A stretch of DNA of 64,000 bases. It comes from Mesobacillus boroniphilus. Its GTDB lineage: Bacteria; Bacillota; Bacilli; Bacillales; Cytobacillaceae. Shown piece after piece: positions 7,322-15,884 of this stretch. Every line of letters starts with the position of its first letter. The first letter of the stretch is position 1. The stretch lies in NCBI RefSeq assembly GCF_018424685.1, contig NZ_QTKX01000003.1, positions 496,001 to 560,000 on the forward strand. Reading direction: 5' to 3'. The position numbers were made by a program, and so were the translations under genes. The notes under the pieces are model-generated. The model was given only the letters and a program-made list of their open reading frames with translations. It was not told the DNA's origin and ran no database searches.

Positions 7322-7356
7322 AATCGGGCTAAACATAAGTTTGGCCCGATTTTTAT
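7322..7356 (+). terminator. Terminator of map
   Basis: 13-bp stem (AATCGGGCTAAAC with GTTTGGCCCGATT, one G-U pair) followed by TTTTTAT. Confidence 0.9.
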
Positions 7357-7477
7357 AAGAAATATGAAAAAAATTTTCAGCCTGATTACATAGCAATGAA
7401 AATCTTTTAGGAATCTATTCAAGGTTGCGAAATGAACCATTTGCTAAAATAATCGAATCAAAAAAGGAGGCAATAAA

Positions 7478-8338
7478 GTGGCCACTGAACTGAATGGACA
7501 AAATGTTGTTGTTAAAATTAATGCCATCTATTCTTCACTTTCCTCAAAGGAGAAGGCGGTTGCAGATTACATATTGAAGAACCCGCAGGAAATCATCCAT
7601 CTCTCGATTACCGAGTTTTCGGAACAGGCTTCGGTCGCAGAAGCAACGATTTTCCGTTTTTGCAAAAGGCTTGGATTCCGGGGCTATCAAGCTTTTAAAA
7701 TCGCCCTGGCGAGTGAAGTCGTGGAACCGATCAAAAATATTCACGAAGAAATAAAGCAAGAAGATGAAGTGGTTACTCTAGCGGAAAAAGTTTTCGCCGG
7801 ACATATTGAAGCGATGAAGGGCACGCTGAATCTTTTGGATGCAAAGGTATTGGAGGACATTATTGAGGTACTCAGCAAGGCATCAAGGATTGATTTTTAC
7901 GGGTCAGGCGGGTCGTCGGCAATCGCGCTGGATGCCTATCATAAATTTTTGCGGACAGGCATCCATTGCAATGCTCATAGCGACGGACACCAACAAATCA
8001 TTTCTGCTGCGCTGCTCGGTCCCGGGCAGGCAGCGGTCGGTATTTCGCATAGCGGCAGCAATAAAGATGTCATAGAAGCACTGAAGATAGCAAAAGCTAA
8101 TGGGGCAGCAACAATAGCGATTACAAGTCATTATAAGTCTCCATTATCCAAGGAAGCAGACTACGTATTATATACAACTTCAAGGGAAACTCTTTTCCGC
8201 TCGGAGGCGCTAGCTTCAAGACTGGTCCAGCTAAGTTTGATTGATGTGATGCATGTAGCAGTTTCAGTACGCAGGCAGGAGCAAACTCTTGATAATTTGC
8301 AAAAAATCAGGGAAGCAATTTCGATAAAGAGATATTAA
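7478..8338 (+). CDS. MurR/RpiR-family transcriptional regulator
   Basis: 286-residue regulator. Residues about 5-80 are the RpiR-type HTH (LSSKEKAVADYILKNP, FSEQASVAEATIFRFCKRLG). Residues about 120-250 are a SIS sugar-phosphate-binding domain (IDFYGSGGSSAIALDAYHKF, ISHSGSNKDVIEAL). Such regulators sense phosphosugars. The GTG start at 7478 follows a perfect AAAAGGAGG. The 6-phosphogluconate dehydrogenase gene starts 86 bases downstream with no terminator seen between, so the regulator probably controls gluconate/pentose phosphate metabolism, with a phosphogluconate-like effector (inference). Confidence 0.88.
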   Translation: MATELNGQNVVVKINAIYSSLSSKEKAVADYILKNPQEIIHLSITEFSEQASVAEATIFRFCKRLGFRGYQAFKIALASEVVEPIKNIHEEIKQEDEVVTLAEKVFAGHIEAMKGTLNLLDAKVLEDIIEVLSKASRIDFYGSGGSSAIALDAYHKFLRTGIHCNAHSDGHQQIISAALLGPGQAAVGISHSGSNKDVIEALKIAKANGAATIAITSHYKSPLSKEADYVLYTTSRETLFRSEALASRLVQLSLIDVMHVAVSVRRQEQTLDNLQKIREAISIKRY

Positions 8339-8424
8339 CGGTGAAAATAATTTTCTTGTTTTTCGTGTACATATGAAAAAATATTTGATACTATTTTGGT
8401 ATAAACAAAAAGGAGTGCATCGAC

Positions 8425-9327
8425 GTGAAACTTGGAATGGTTGGCCTTGGAAAAATGGGCTATAATTTGGTACTTAATTTAATGGAAAATGGCCATGAGG
8501 TTGTGGCGAATGATATTAATGAAGAAGCAATGCAGAAAATCAAAGCAGAAGGTGCTGAGATTGCTGCTGATTATAAGGCAATGGTGGACATGCTGCCAAA
8601 ACCGCGCGTGGTCTGGCTGATGATTCCCGCTGGTGACTTGATCGACCAGGTAATCGAAAAGTTCACACCTTTCCTTGAAGAGGGCGACATCCTAATCGAT
8701 GGCGGGAATTCAAATTACAAGGACACCCTACGACGTGCTGAAAAGCTTTCAGCAGCAGGCATCCAATTCATGGATGTTGGGACAAGCGGCGGAATGGAAG
8801 GGGCTCGTAACGGTGCCTGCACGATGATCGGCGGAGATGCGGAAGTTTTTGCTCATGTTGAACAAATCTTCAAGGACATTTCGATTGAAAAGGGCTATCT
8901 GTACACAGGTAAGGTTGGAAGCGGCCATTTCTTGAAGATGGTCCATAATGGCATTGAGTACGGTATGATGCAGGCGATTGCCGAAGGCTTCGAAATTCTT
9001 GAAAAGAGCCCGTTCGATTATGACTACAAAGAAGTTTCCCGCGTCTGGAACCACGGATCCGTTATCCGCAGCTGGCTGATGGAATTGATGGAAAATGCAT
9101 TCTCCAAAGAGCCGAAGCTCGAGAGCATCAAAGGTGTCATGCATTCATCAGGCGAAGGAAAATGGACAGTCGAAACGGCGCTGGACCTGCAGACAGCAGC
9201 ACCAGTCATCGCATTGTCACTGATGATGCGCTACCGGTCACTTGAAGACGATACCTTCACAGGAAAAGTTGTCGCTGCATTAAGGAACGAATTCGGCGGA
9301 CATGCTGTTGAGCGAAAAGAAGATTAA
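8425..9327 (+). CDS. gnd: 6-phosphogluconate dehydrogenase, decarboxylating (short, NAD type)
   Basis: Oxidises 6-phosphogluconate to ribulose 5-phosphate and CO2. The N-terminal Rossmann motif GLGKMGYNLVLNL binds the cofactor. The substrate motifs DGGNSNYKDT, GTSGGMEGARNG and the catalytic GHFLKMVHNGIEYGMMQ (Lys and His-Asn) are all present. At 300 residues it belongs to the short class like B. subtilis YqeC, rather than the 468-residue NADP enzymes; short forms generally prefer NAD. The gene directly follows the RpiR regulator, suggesting phosphosugar-dependent control. Confidence 0.92.
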   Translation: MKLGMVGLGKMGYNLVLNLMENGHEVVANDINEEAMQKIKAEGAEIAADYKAMVDMLPKPRVVWLMIPAGDLIDQVIEKFTPFLEEGDILIDGGNSNYKDTLRRAEKLSAAGIQFMDVGTSGGMEGARNGACTMIGGDAEVFAHVEQIFKDISIEKGYLYTGKVGSGHFLKMVHNGIEYGMMQAIAEGFEILEKSPFDYDYKEVSRVWNHGSVIRSWLMELMENAFSKEPKLESIKGVMHSSGEGKWTVETALDLQTAAPVIALSLMMRYRSLEDDTFTGKVVAALRNEFGGHAVERKED

Positions 9328-9332
9328 GATTC

Positions 9333-9366
9333 AGGTTCTCCTCTATTTGAGGGGAGCCTTTTTTTA
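9333..9366 (+). terminator. Terminator of gnd
   Basis: Stem GGTTCTCCTC with GAGGGGAGCC (two G-U pairs) followed by seven T residues. Confidence 0.85.
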
Positions 9367-9476
9367 TTTTGGTGGAAACAATCTTATACGTTCATAAAAT
9401 TATCCTTTTTTGCAAGATGGCTACGTTACTTTTTCCGTTATAGTGGAAGAGAATACGGAAAATGGAGGCGCAGACT

Positions 9477-10481
9477 GTGAAAACAAAGTGGTATTTCTTT
9501 TTTCTGACGACGGTTGCCGTTTCGGCTGTTATATATGCATTTCTTGGCGGCAAGGGAGAAGAGCCCGTTGAAGTTGGCGTCCTTATGATTGGCGAAAACC
9601 GCTATGAAAAGTTCATTGGCCTGGAAGCGGGACTAAAGGACCTGGGATACAGTGGCCAGGAAGTCCATTTTACAGTAAAGAATGCTAAAGATAATGAAGA
9701 GTTGATCGAAAAGCAAATCGATCAGCTTCTTGCAATTGAACCGAATTTAATCGTTACGCTTGGCGGGATTGAAACCCAGCGGCTTAAGGAAAAGATGGAC
9801 GATAAAAATATTGAAATTCCAGTTGTATTTGCCGGCCTCGCTGCACCGAAGGAACTTGGCTTGATACAAGATTACAAGTCACCTGGCGGGCTTTTTACAG
9901 GAATTAATAACTACCATGCCAGTATCTCGGGCAAGCGCCTCGAGATGCTTACTTCTCTTGTACCCGCTATTGAAAGGGTGCATGTGATTTATGACAGCAA
10001 GATAGATGTCAGCAAATTGAGCCTTGAAGAAACAAGGATTGCCGCCAAGACGCTGGGAGTGGAAATTTCCCCATGTGATGCAAGCTCGAAGGAATGTCTG
10101 GATAAACTGTGGAAAACAGTTGATGACGGCGAAGCAATCCTTGTCTTACCTAGTTTCAGAATTGAATCGCTGACAGATGAGATTGTGAAGCTGACCAACG
10201 AGAAAAGAATTCCTGCCATGGGCTTGTATGATCTGGAAGCGAAAAAAGGGCTGCTGGCGAGCTATGGGTCTAGCTTTTACTCACAAGGATACCAGGCGTC
10301 AAGGTTTGTCAGCCTGATTATTCAGGGGAATAAGCCGGGTGACTTGCCTGTCGAACTGCCGGATGGCATTCGTTTTGTCATCAACCAGCAGACGAAGGCA
10401 GCACTAGGAGTCACTTACAATCAAGATTTACTGCATATCGCCGACCTGATCCACCCTGAAGTGCAAGGAGGCGGGAAGTAA
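9477..10481 (+). CDS. ABC-type substrate-binding protein serving a sensor kinase
   Basis: 334-residue protein of the ABC_sub_bind family (periplasmic-binding-like fold, two lobes). One hydrophobic segment (residues about 5-22) anchors it to the outer face of the membrane; no lipobox Cys is seen. Family segments include VGVLMIGENRYEKFIGLEAGLKDLGY, cut here as VGVLMIGENRYEKF, plus IVTLGGIETQ and PVVFAGLAAPKELGL. GTG 9477 is the best start, 8 bases after GGAGG. No permease or ATPase gene is nearby. Its stop overlaps the ATG of the histidine kinase by one base, so it is likely a ligand sensor that hands the signal to the kinase, comparable to the binding domain built into TtrS (inference). Confidence 0.8.
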   Translation: MKTKWYFFFLTTVAVSAVIYAFLGGKGEEPVEVGVLMIGENRYEKFIGLEAGLKDLGYSGQEVHFTVKNAKDNEELIEKQIDQLLAIEPNLIVTLGGIETQRLKEKMDDKNIEIPVVFAGLAAPKELGLIQDYKSPGGLFTGINNYHASISGKRLEMLTSLVPAIERVHVIYDSKIDVSKLSLEETRIAAKTLGVEISPCDASSKECLDKLWKTVDDGEAILVLPSFRIESLTDEIVKLTNEKRIPAMGLYDLEAKKGLLASYGSSFYSQGYQASRFVSLIIQGNKPGDLPVELPDGIRFVINQQTKAALGVTYNQDLLHIADLIHPEVQGGGK

Positions 10482-12769
10482 TGAAAGCTCTGATTGATTT
10501 CATGCACTCGCAGACAATCCGCAATAAGGTTCTAGTATTCGGAGTTGCGATGTCGACCATTCCGCTGTTGCTTATCAGCCTCTATTACTACTCTTTTGTA
10601 AAAACAGATTTGGAAACAAGGATTCTAGAAAAACAGCATCTTGTGCTCGAAAATCTATCCCGGGAAATCGAATATGAATTCAGCAAGACTTTCCAACGTA
10701 TTCATGTCCTCGCATCTCTTAATCTATTAAATAAAGAACAGAGTGCATTATATGAGCTCCTGCAGCAAAGCGAATCGATCGAGGAGATTGTGATTGCAGA
10801 TGATAAAGGGTTTGTGGAAAAACGGGTATCCCGATACGAACTCAACATTGCCGGGGATAACGAGCGGTGGTACACGGATGATATGTGGTTCCAGCTGCTA
10901 ACCCGCGACAAGGTGTACGGCCAGGTGGAATTCAACCAGTACGGACAGCCTGTTATGAAACTTGCGATCCCTTTTTATGAAAATGAAACGAAAAAAGCGA
11001 TTGGAGTCGTTGTCCAGCTTCAAAAGATGATCGGGAAAATCTCATCAATGCGGCAGGACCACTCCTCATATATATATTTAATCGATGATAAAGACCGGGT
11101 CATCGCCCATCAGGATTACAGCAAGCTCTGGCAAAAACAGACGTCTGGCAGCCAGGATGAGATTGGCGTCACTGCAAAAATTGAAGACTTAAACTGGGTG
11201 CTCGTGATGGAGCAGCCGAAATCAACAGCGTACGCTCCAATCAACAGAATGCTGCAAAGCGGCATAGGAGCAGTCGCATTGCTGATTTTAACAGTTAGCT
11301 TGATCAGTGTCTGGGCAGGGCTTTATTTTACAAGGCCGATTGTTTCGATTGATCGTGAGATGAACAAGTTGAAGCAGGGCCGCAAAATCAAGCCGATAAA
11401 AATGAAACGGACCGATGAGCTGGGAAAACTGGCCGATTCCTTCAACGATATGAGCAAGGAGCTGCTCGAAAAATCACGGCTGCTCGAGCAGGAGAAGGAA
11501 AGGCTCAATGTTGTTGTTAATGGGATTGGTGCAGGGCTGGCGCTCGTGACAAAAGAGTACCGGATTACATGGATGAACCCAATTTTAAAAGGGTGGCTGA
11601 AGGAGGACCGGCTAACCTTGCCGTGTTACGCATTGATCGGCGGAGAAAATACACCTTGCCTGAATTGTCCGATTACCTGTCCAGACCTTGATAAAATTGC
11701 TGACGAAGTCATGAAGTTCAAGGATGGCGCCAATGGCGAGCGGATTTTCAGGCACAGGGTGTTCCCGCTCAACCATGCGATTGAAGAAGAGGGAGAATTC
11801 CTCGTCGTGCTCGAGGACATCACCGAGCAAAAACAAATGGAAGAAACGATGATCCAGACGGATAAACTGAGCGCGCTTGGCATCATGGCGTCGAGCTTCG
11901 CCCACGAAGTCAATAATCCGCTGGCAACGATCAATGTATACGCAGAGGATTTGATCGACCGAATCCAGGCGGGAGACGAGGACCTTGATGAGGATGAAAT
12001 GGAGCATTATCTTCGCAAAATCAAGGAAAACACTGAACGCTGCAAACGGATCACCGGAAACTTGCTTAATTTTTCCCGGAAGAATGATTGGACTGAGGAC
12101 CATATTCACGTTAGGGAAATCATTGAAAATAGTATTAGTCTTGTTGAGCATCAGCTGAAAAAGCGGCGCATCCAGCTTGAGCTTCATGTTGATGAAACGT
12201 TGCCGGCTGTGAATGGTGACGGTCTGAAGCTGATGCAGGTCATCGTCAACCTGATCAATAACGCGGTCGATGCGATGGAACCAGAAGGAAGACTGGTAGT
12301 TTCCGCTTCGGGAAGCAATGGAGAATTGGTTTCAATAAAAGTCACAGACAGCGGTCACGGAATTCCTGCCGAAGCCATGGATAAACTGTTCGATCCATTC
12401 TTTACGACGAAACCAATCGGTAAAGGAACCGGACTTGGATTGTCAGTATGTTACGGAATCATCCAGCAATTCGGCGGGAATATCATAATTGACAGCAAGC
12501 CATCCGATGGGACGACGGTGGAAATCCAGCTGCCGGCAGAAAGTTCGTTGAAGGCAGAGCGTGATTTGGAACCTGGACCAATGCCAGCAGAGCGTCCGCT
12601 GAAGGGAGCACGAGATTTGGGGCAGGAGCCAATAGAGATGGACCGCAGTATCGGCAGCCATGTCACAGCAGAAAAATCAGCAGTGGACCGCGGAAATAAC
12701 TACAAGCAGACGGCACAAGACACAATGGAGGTGGGCTACGATGTCAGCAACAAGATTGTTAATCGTTGA
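10481..12769 (+). CDS. Membrane sensor histidine kinase (dCache-HAMP-PAS-HisKA)
   Basis: 762-residue kinase. TM1 about 17-40, extracellular Cache-like sensor about 45-255, TM2 about 258-283, HAMP about 284-335, PAS about 345-455, HisKA with phospho-acceptor His-475 in FAHEVNNPLATI, and HATPase_c with VNLINNAVDAM and DSGHGIPAEA, then GKGTGLGLSV. The PAS domain carries a cysteine cluster (CYALIGG, then PCLNCPITCP, residues about 383-403) that could bind metal or sense redox. The last 75 residues are a low-complexity charged tail after the kinase core that overlaps the start of the next gene by 29 bases. The substrate-binding protein upstream and NtrC-type regulator downstream complete the system. 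Confidence 0.9.
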   Translation: MKALIDFMHSQTIRNKVLVFGVAMSTIPLLLISLYYYSFVKTDLETRILEKQHLVLENLSREIEYEFSKTFQRIHVLASLNLLNKEQSALYELLQQSESIEEIVIADDKGFVEKRVSRYELNIAGDNERWYTDDMWFQLLTRDKVYGQVEFNQYGQPVMKLAIPFYENETKKAIGVVVQLQKMIGKISSMRQDHSSYIYLIDDKDRVIAHQDYSKLWQKQTSGSQDEIGVTAKIEDLNWVLVMEQPKSTAYAPINRMLQSGIGAVALLILTVSLISVWAGLYFTRPIVSIDREMNKLKQGRKIKPIKMKRTDELGKLADSFNDMSKELLEKSRLLEQEKERLNVVVNGIGAGLALVTKEYRITWMNPILKGWLKEDRLTLPCYALIGGENTPCLNCPITCPDLDKIADEVMKFKDGANGERIFRHRVFPLNHAIEEEGEFLVVLEDITEQKQMEETMIQTDKLSALGIMASSFAHEVNNPLATINVYAEDLIDRIQAGDEDLDEDEMEHYLRKIKENTERCKRITGNLLNFSRKNDWTEDHIHVREIIENSISLVEHQLKKRRIQLELHVDETLPAVNGDGLKLMQVIVNLINNAVDAMEPEGRLVVSASGSNGELVSIKVTDSGHGIPAEAMDKLFDPFFTTKPIGKGTGLGLSVCYGIIQQFGGNIIIDSKPSDGTTVEIQLPAESSLKAERDLEPGPMPAERPLKGARDLGQEPIEMDRSIGSHVTAEKSAVDRGNNYKQTAQDTMEVGYDVSNKIVNR

Positions 12770-14081
12770 CGATGAACAGGATTTGCTTGAGCTTTTGGTA
12801 AGAAGGCTGAAGCGCAAGGGATTTGACGTGGACAGCGCTGGCACGGCAGAGGATGCCCTTGAACTCGTGAAAAAAAATGAATACGACATTGGCGTCTATG
12901 ATATCAGACTGCCGAATATGGACGGCATTGAGCTTTTAAAAGAAACAAAGAAAGTCCAGCCTGATATTGAGGTACTGATCCTGACCGGGCACGGGACTAT
13001 TGATACCGCGATCGAAGCGATGAAGGTGGGCGCATTCGATTATATCACTAAGCCTTATAATCTATCAGAATTGGAACTGACAATTGGAAAGGCTGCGGAA
13101 AATAAAGCGCTGAAAGAAAAGAATGACAGCATGAAAAAAATCATCGCCCAGCATAACGGGTTCAATATTATTGGTGACAGTGCCAATTTTAAAGAAGTGC
13201 TTGAGATGACAAAGAGGATTGCTGACAGTGATGTTCCTGTGCTGATAGAGGGTGAAAGCGGCACAGGGAAGGAATTGTTTGCGAAAGCACTCCATTATTG
13301 GAGCTGCCGTGCAGATGAACCATTTGTGCCGGTGAATTCGGGTGCACTGCCTGAGCATTTGCTTGAAAGCGAGTTATTCGGCCATGCTCGCGGTTCTTTT
13401 ACCGGGGCGAGCCAGGATAAGAAAGGACTGGTTGAAGCAGCAAAAGGCGGGACACTATTTTTAGATGAGCTTGGGGAAATGCCATTGGCTTTGCAGGTGA
13501 AATTGCTGCGTTTCCTGGAAACGGGAGAATTCCGCCGGGTCGGTGATGTCAGGGAACGGCATGTTACTGTCCGCGTCGTCGCTGCCACAAATCGAGACAT
13601 GGAAAAAGAAGTTGCTGAAGGTCGGTTCCGCGAAGATCTGTATTACAGGTTGAATGTCGTCAAGCTAACGATTCCTCCTCTGCGTGAACGGAAGGGGGAC
13701 CTGCCCGCATTGATTGACTATTTTATCGGAAAAACTAAAGATCCATCGAAGCAGCTTTCGGCAGAAGCACTGGCTGCACTTGAACAATACGATTTTCCGG
13801 GCAATGTCCGGGAGCTCAGCCATCTGATCGAACGCGGTGTGCTGTTATCGAAAGGAAGCGTTATCGGAGCGGAGGATTTACTTTTGCCTCAGGCTGTAAA
13901 AACAAAGGCTGCGACAGAAGTTCAGTTTTCTCCGCTATGCTCTTTGGAAGAAGTAGAAAAAGTACACATCGAAAACGCCTTAAAGCAGATGAATTGGAAC
14001 AAAACAAAAGCTGCGGATGTGCTGGGGATCAGCGTCCGGAATCTTTACCGTAAAATCGATCAATATGGGTTGAAAGAATAG
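12741..14081 (+). CDS. NtrC-family sigma-54-dependent response regulator
   Basis: 446-residue enhancer-binding activator. Receiver about 4-118 with phosphorylation site Asp-54 (YDIRLPNMDG). AAA+ domain about 140-370 with Walker A GESGTGKE, the sigma-54 contact loop GSFTGA (usual GAFTGA), Walker B GGTLFLDELGEM, and the arginine-finger region FREDLYYRLNV. The C-terminal Fis HTH is about 400-445 (NKTKAADVLGISVRNLYRKI). ATG 12741 follows GGAGGTGGG; a longer in-frame start inside the kinase gene lacks a site. The strong sigma-54 promoter before tatA at 15593 is the obvious target. Confidence 0.94.
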   Translation: MSATRLLIVDDEQDLLELLVRRLKRKGFDVDSAGTAEDALELVKKNEYDIGVYDIRLPNMDGIELLKETKKVQPDIEVLILTGHGTIDTAIEAMKVGAFDYITKPYNLSELELTIGKAAENKALKEKNDSMKKIIAQHNGFNIIGDSANFKEVLEMTKRIADSDVPVLIEGESGTGKELFAKALHYWSCRADEPFVPVNSGALPEHLLESELFGHARGSFTGASQDKKGLVEAAKGGTLFLDELGEMPLALQVKLLRFLETGEFRRVGDVRERHVTVRVVAATNRDMEKEVAEGRFREDLYYRLNVVKLTIPPLRERKGDLPALIDYFIGKTKDPSKQLSAEALAALEQYDFPGNVRELSHLIERGVLLSKGSVIGAEDLLLPQAVKTKAATEVQFSPLCSLEEVEKVHIENALKQMNWNKTKAADVLGISVRNLYRKIDQYGLKE

Positions 14082-14107
14082 GGAATATAGTGTGTAGAAA
14101 TGCGGTG

Positions 14108-14255
14108 GCGAACTGGAAAAAAACGCTTGGAAATTCCAGTTCGCCAATAAACTTTGATTTTCGCCAATAAATGGGGTGAAATCGCCAATAAAAGAATTTT
14201 TTCGCCAATAAAAAGAAATTATCGCCAATAAAGTTGTGAACTCCGCCAATAAAAT
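14108..14255. repeat. Hairpin-led array of CGCCAATAA repeats (copy 2)
   Basis: Same structure as the array at 6261-6410: inverted repeat ACTGGAAA...TTCCAGT, then cores starting at 14142, 14162, 14183, 14203, 14223 and 14244. The spacings 20, 21, 20, 20, 21 are identical to copy 1, and most of the intervening bases match. It lies between the response regulator and the NERD gene. Confidence 0.9.
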
Positions 14256-14332
14256 GTTCACAATTAAATAAGAAGGTAATATCAGCACAAATAACGAATG
14301 ATTAGGAGAATCATATAGAAGGAGTGAAGCTT

Positions 14333-15310
14333 TTGATAGCGAAAGATCGATCCATTCCAAAAGAAATAAAGATATATGAGGCAATTGTAAGACGTTTATC
14401 GGTAAATCACCCGCGAAAAGTAGAATTCGAGAACAAATTATTCCGGAAACGGGCAGGCTACAAAGGGGAAAAAGAACTAGATTACCATATCACCCAAATC
14501 AACCACTCTAAGTTTACAATCTTGCATGATATCAGAATCCCCCATAACGATACCCACTTTCAAATTGACACTTTATTCATCTCCAATTCCTTAATGATCC
14601 CGATTGATTCCAAGTATTATGCTGGGACGCTGGAATTCCACCCAGAATTCAACCAAATGATTCAATATTTAAACGGAAGTGAAAAGGTATACCCTGATCC
14701 CATTCTCCAGACGAAAATACAAGCACGCCAACTCAAAGCTTTTCTAAAAAGTCATCAATTTTTTTCTCCTCCATTAGAACCGCTCGTTGCGATCACCAAT
14801 TCCCAAGCCTTAATCAAAAATCCAACCCAAAATAAAGAAGTTAGCCAAAGAGTATTCAAGTCCCCCGGCATCTTCTATAAAATCAACCCCTACCTTGAAA
14901 AATATCAAAAAGAGATAATATCAGACCAAGAAATAAAGAAAGTAGTTAAACTTTTACTCAAAAAAAATAATCCGTATATCCCGGACTTAAAAATATTGAA
15001 TCTACCTTATGGTGAATTGCAGAAAGGGGTGGAGTGCCCGGCCTGCAACACAATTGGCATGGAAAAGTTTCATAGTCTATGGGGATGCAAGAAATGCGGC
15101 CATACTTCAAAGGATGCCCATGTTGCTGCTTTAAAAGATTACTTTCTCATTAATGGACAGTCGATTACTAACGGACAATTCAGGGATTTTCTTGGAATCT
15201 CCTCTGTACACCAGGCCAGGAGAATGCTGTCACAGCTGGACCTGAACATATCCGGTGAAAAGAAAGGAAGAGTATATACCCCAGGTAAAAGGTTTCCGTT
15301 ATGGGATTGA
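14333..15310 (+). CDS. NERD-domain protein with C-terminal zinc ribbon
   Basis: 325-residue protein. Residues about 35-150 form a nuclease-related (NERD) domain: GYKGEKELDYHI, HDIRIPH, then FQIDTLFIS and IDSKYYAGTLEF, with the Asp/Glu-x-Lys pattern of restriction-like nucleases. Residues about 235-265 are a zinc ribbon (CPAC and CKKC pairs), followed by an HTH-like tail (ITNGQFRDFLGISSVHQARR). TTG 14333 follows AAGGAG at 7-9 bases. Function is unknown; NERD proteins are thought to act on DNA or RNA. It interrupts the link between the sensory system and the reductase operon. Base composition is more AT-rich than its neighbours, which hints at acquisition. Confidence 0.85.
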   Translation: MIAKDRSIPKEIKIYEAIVRRLSVNHPRKVEFENKLFRKRAGYKGEKELDYHITQINHSKFTILHDIRIPHNDTHFQIDTLFISNSLMIPIDSKYYAGTLEFHPEFNQMIQYLNGSEKVYPDPILQTKIQARQLKAFLKSHQFFSPPLEPLVAITNSQALIKNPTQNKEVSQRVFKSPGIFYKINPYLEKYQKEIISDQEIKKVVKLLLKKNNPYIPDLKILNLPYGELQKGVECPACNTIGMEKFHSLWGCKKCGHTSKDAHVAALKDYFLINGQSITNGQFRDFLGISSVHQARRMLSQLDLNISGEKKGRVYTPGKRFPLWD

Positions 15311-15412
15311 GCACTCTCCTTCCCGGCCATCTCTGCCCACCAGAAGATAGGTCACATGACATTCCGACACACCAGATACAATATCATGCCAATCTGATAC
15401 ACCATGCCAAAA

Positions 15413-15443
15413 TGTCACATGCCAAAATTGCAACACCGTGACA
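15413..15443. promoter_or_regulatory. Candidate enhancer (UAS) for the NtrC-type regulator
   Basis: Inverted repeat TGTCAC-N19-GTGACA about 150-180 bases upstream of the sigma-54 promoter, the usual distance for enhancer sites. A further TGTCAC lies at 15516. Four CATGCCAA motifs also occur at about 15385, 15403, 15418 and 15580 in the same region. Which motif the regulator binds is not decided by sequence. Confidence 0.45.
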
Positions 15444-15458
15444 AAATGGCACAGACCA

Positions 15459-15507
15459 AGCGGCTGATACCGAACCAAAAATTCGGTATCAACTGCTTTT
15501 TTTCGTT
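15459..15507 (+). terminator. Terminator upstream of the reductase operon
   Basis: Long stem TGATACCGAA/TTCGGTATCA, extended with mismatches by AGC/GCT, followed by seven T residues. It lies between the putative enhancer and the promoter and probably ends transcription from the NERD gene. Confidence 0.8.
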
Positions 15508-15592
15508 CACAGAAGTGTCACGAATCCGCTAGCCTTACTCCTGCAAGGAATTGCAGCATACAATCACTCCCGATCACACCATGCCAAAAAAG

Positions 15593-15610
15593 TTGGCACG
15601 CAGCTTGCAT
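15593..15610 (+). promoter_or_regulatory. Sigma-54 (-24/-12) promoter of the tatA-reductase operon
   Basis: TTGGCACG-CAGC-TTGCAT matches the sigma-54 consensus (TGGCAC-N5-TTGCW) at every position, with the correct GG to GC spacing. The tatA ATG lies about 43 bases downstream. A short palindrome TGCCAA-AAAAG-TTGGCA overlaps the -24 element. An NtrC-type activator encoded 1.5 kb upstream supports the call. Confidence 0.92.
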
Positions 15611-15652
15611 TAATAATAAGCAAAGAAAAAATTTTAAAAAGGATGTGGCATC

Positions 15653-15868
15653 ATGCTATCCAATATTGGCATTCCAGGTTTGATTTTAATTCTCACACTA
15701 GCGTTGATCATCTTCGGTCCGAAAAAGCTTCCGGAAATCGGCAGGGCGTTCGGCCAGACGCTGAAGGAATTCAAGAAATCGACTCGTGAGCTGACAAGTG
15801 ATATTACCGATGATATCGCGGATGACATCAAGGATATGAAGGAAATCAAGAAAAATCTAAACGCATAA
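15653..15868 (+). CDS. tatA: TatA, twin-arginine translocase pore subunit
   Basis: 71-residue TatA/E-family protein: N-terminal membrane helix (about 3-20, [19 protein letters not shown]), the family's [14 protein letters not shown] hinge, an amphipathic helix, then an acidic tail ([12 protein letters not shown]). The helix is quoted here only to its ends. It forms the channel through which folded, cofactor-loaded proteins are exported. It is first in an operon whose last enzyme subunit carries a twin-arginine signal, so it is probably a dedicated copy for that reductase. No tatC is nearby; TatC must come from elsewhere. Confidence 0.92.
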   Translation: MLSNIGIPGLILILTLALIIFGPKKLPEIGRAFGQTLKEFKKSTRELTSDITDDIADDIKDMKEIKKNLNA

Positions 15869-15884
15869 AAAGAGGTGACGGAAA

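Noticed and set aside
9477..10481. Sugar or amino acid ABC importer operon
   Set aside because: No permease or ATPase gene follows; the next gene is a histidine kinase overlapping its stop.
15311..15600. Small RNA gene in the gap before tatA
   Set aside because: The structure seen is explained by a terminator, enhancer repeats and the sigma-54 promoter; no independent promoter was found.
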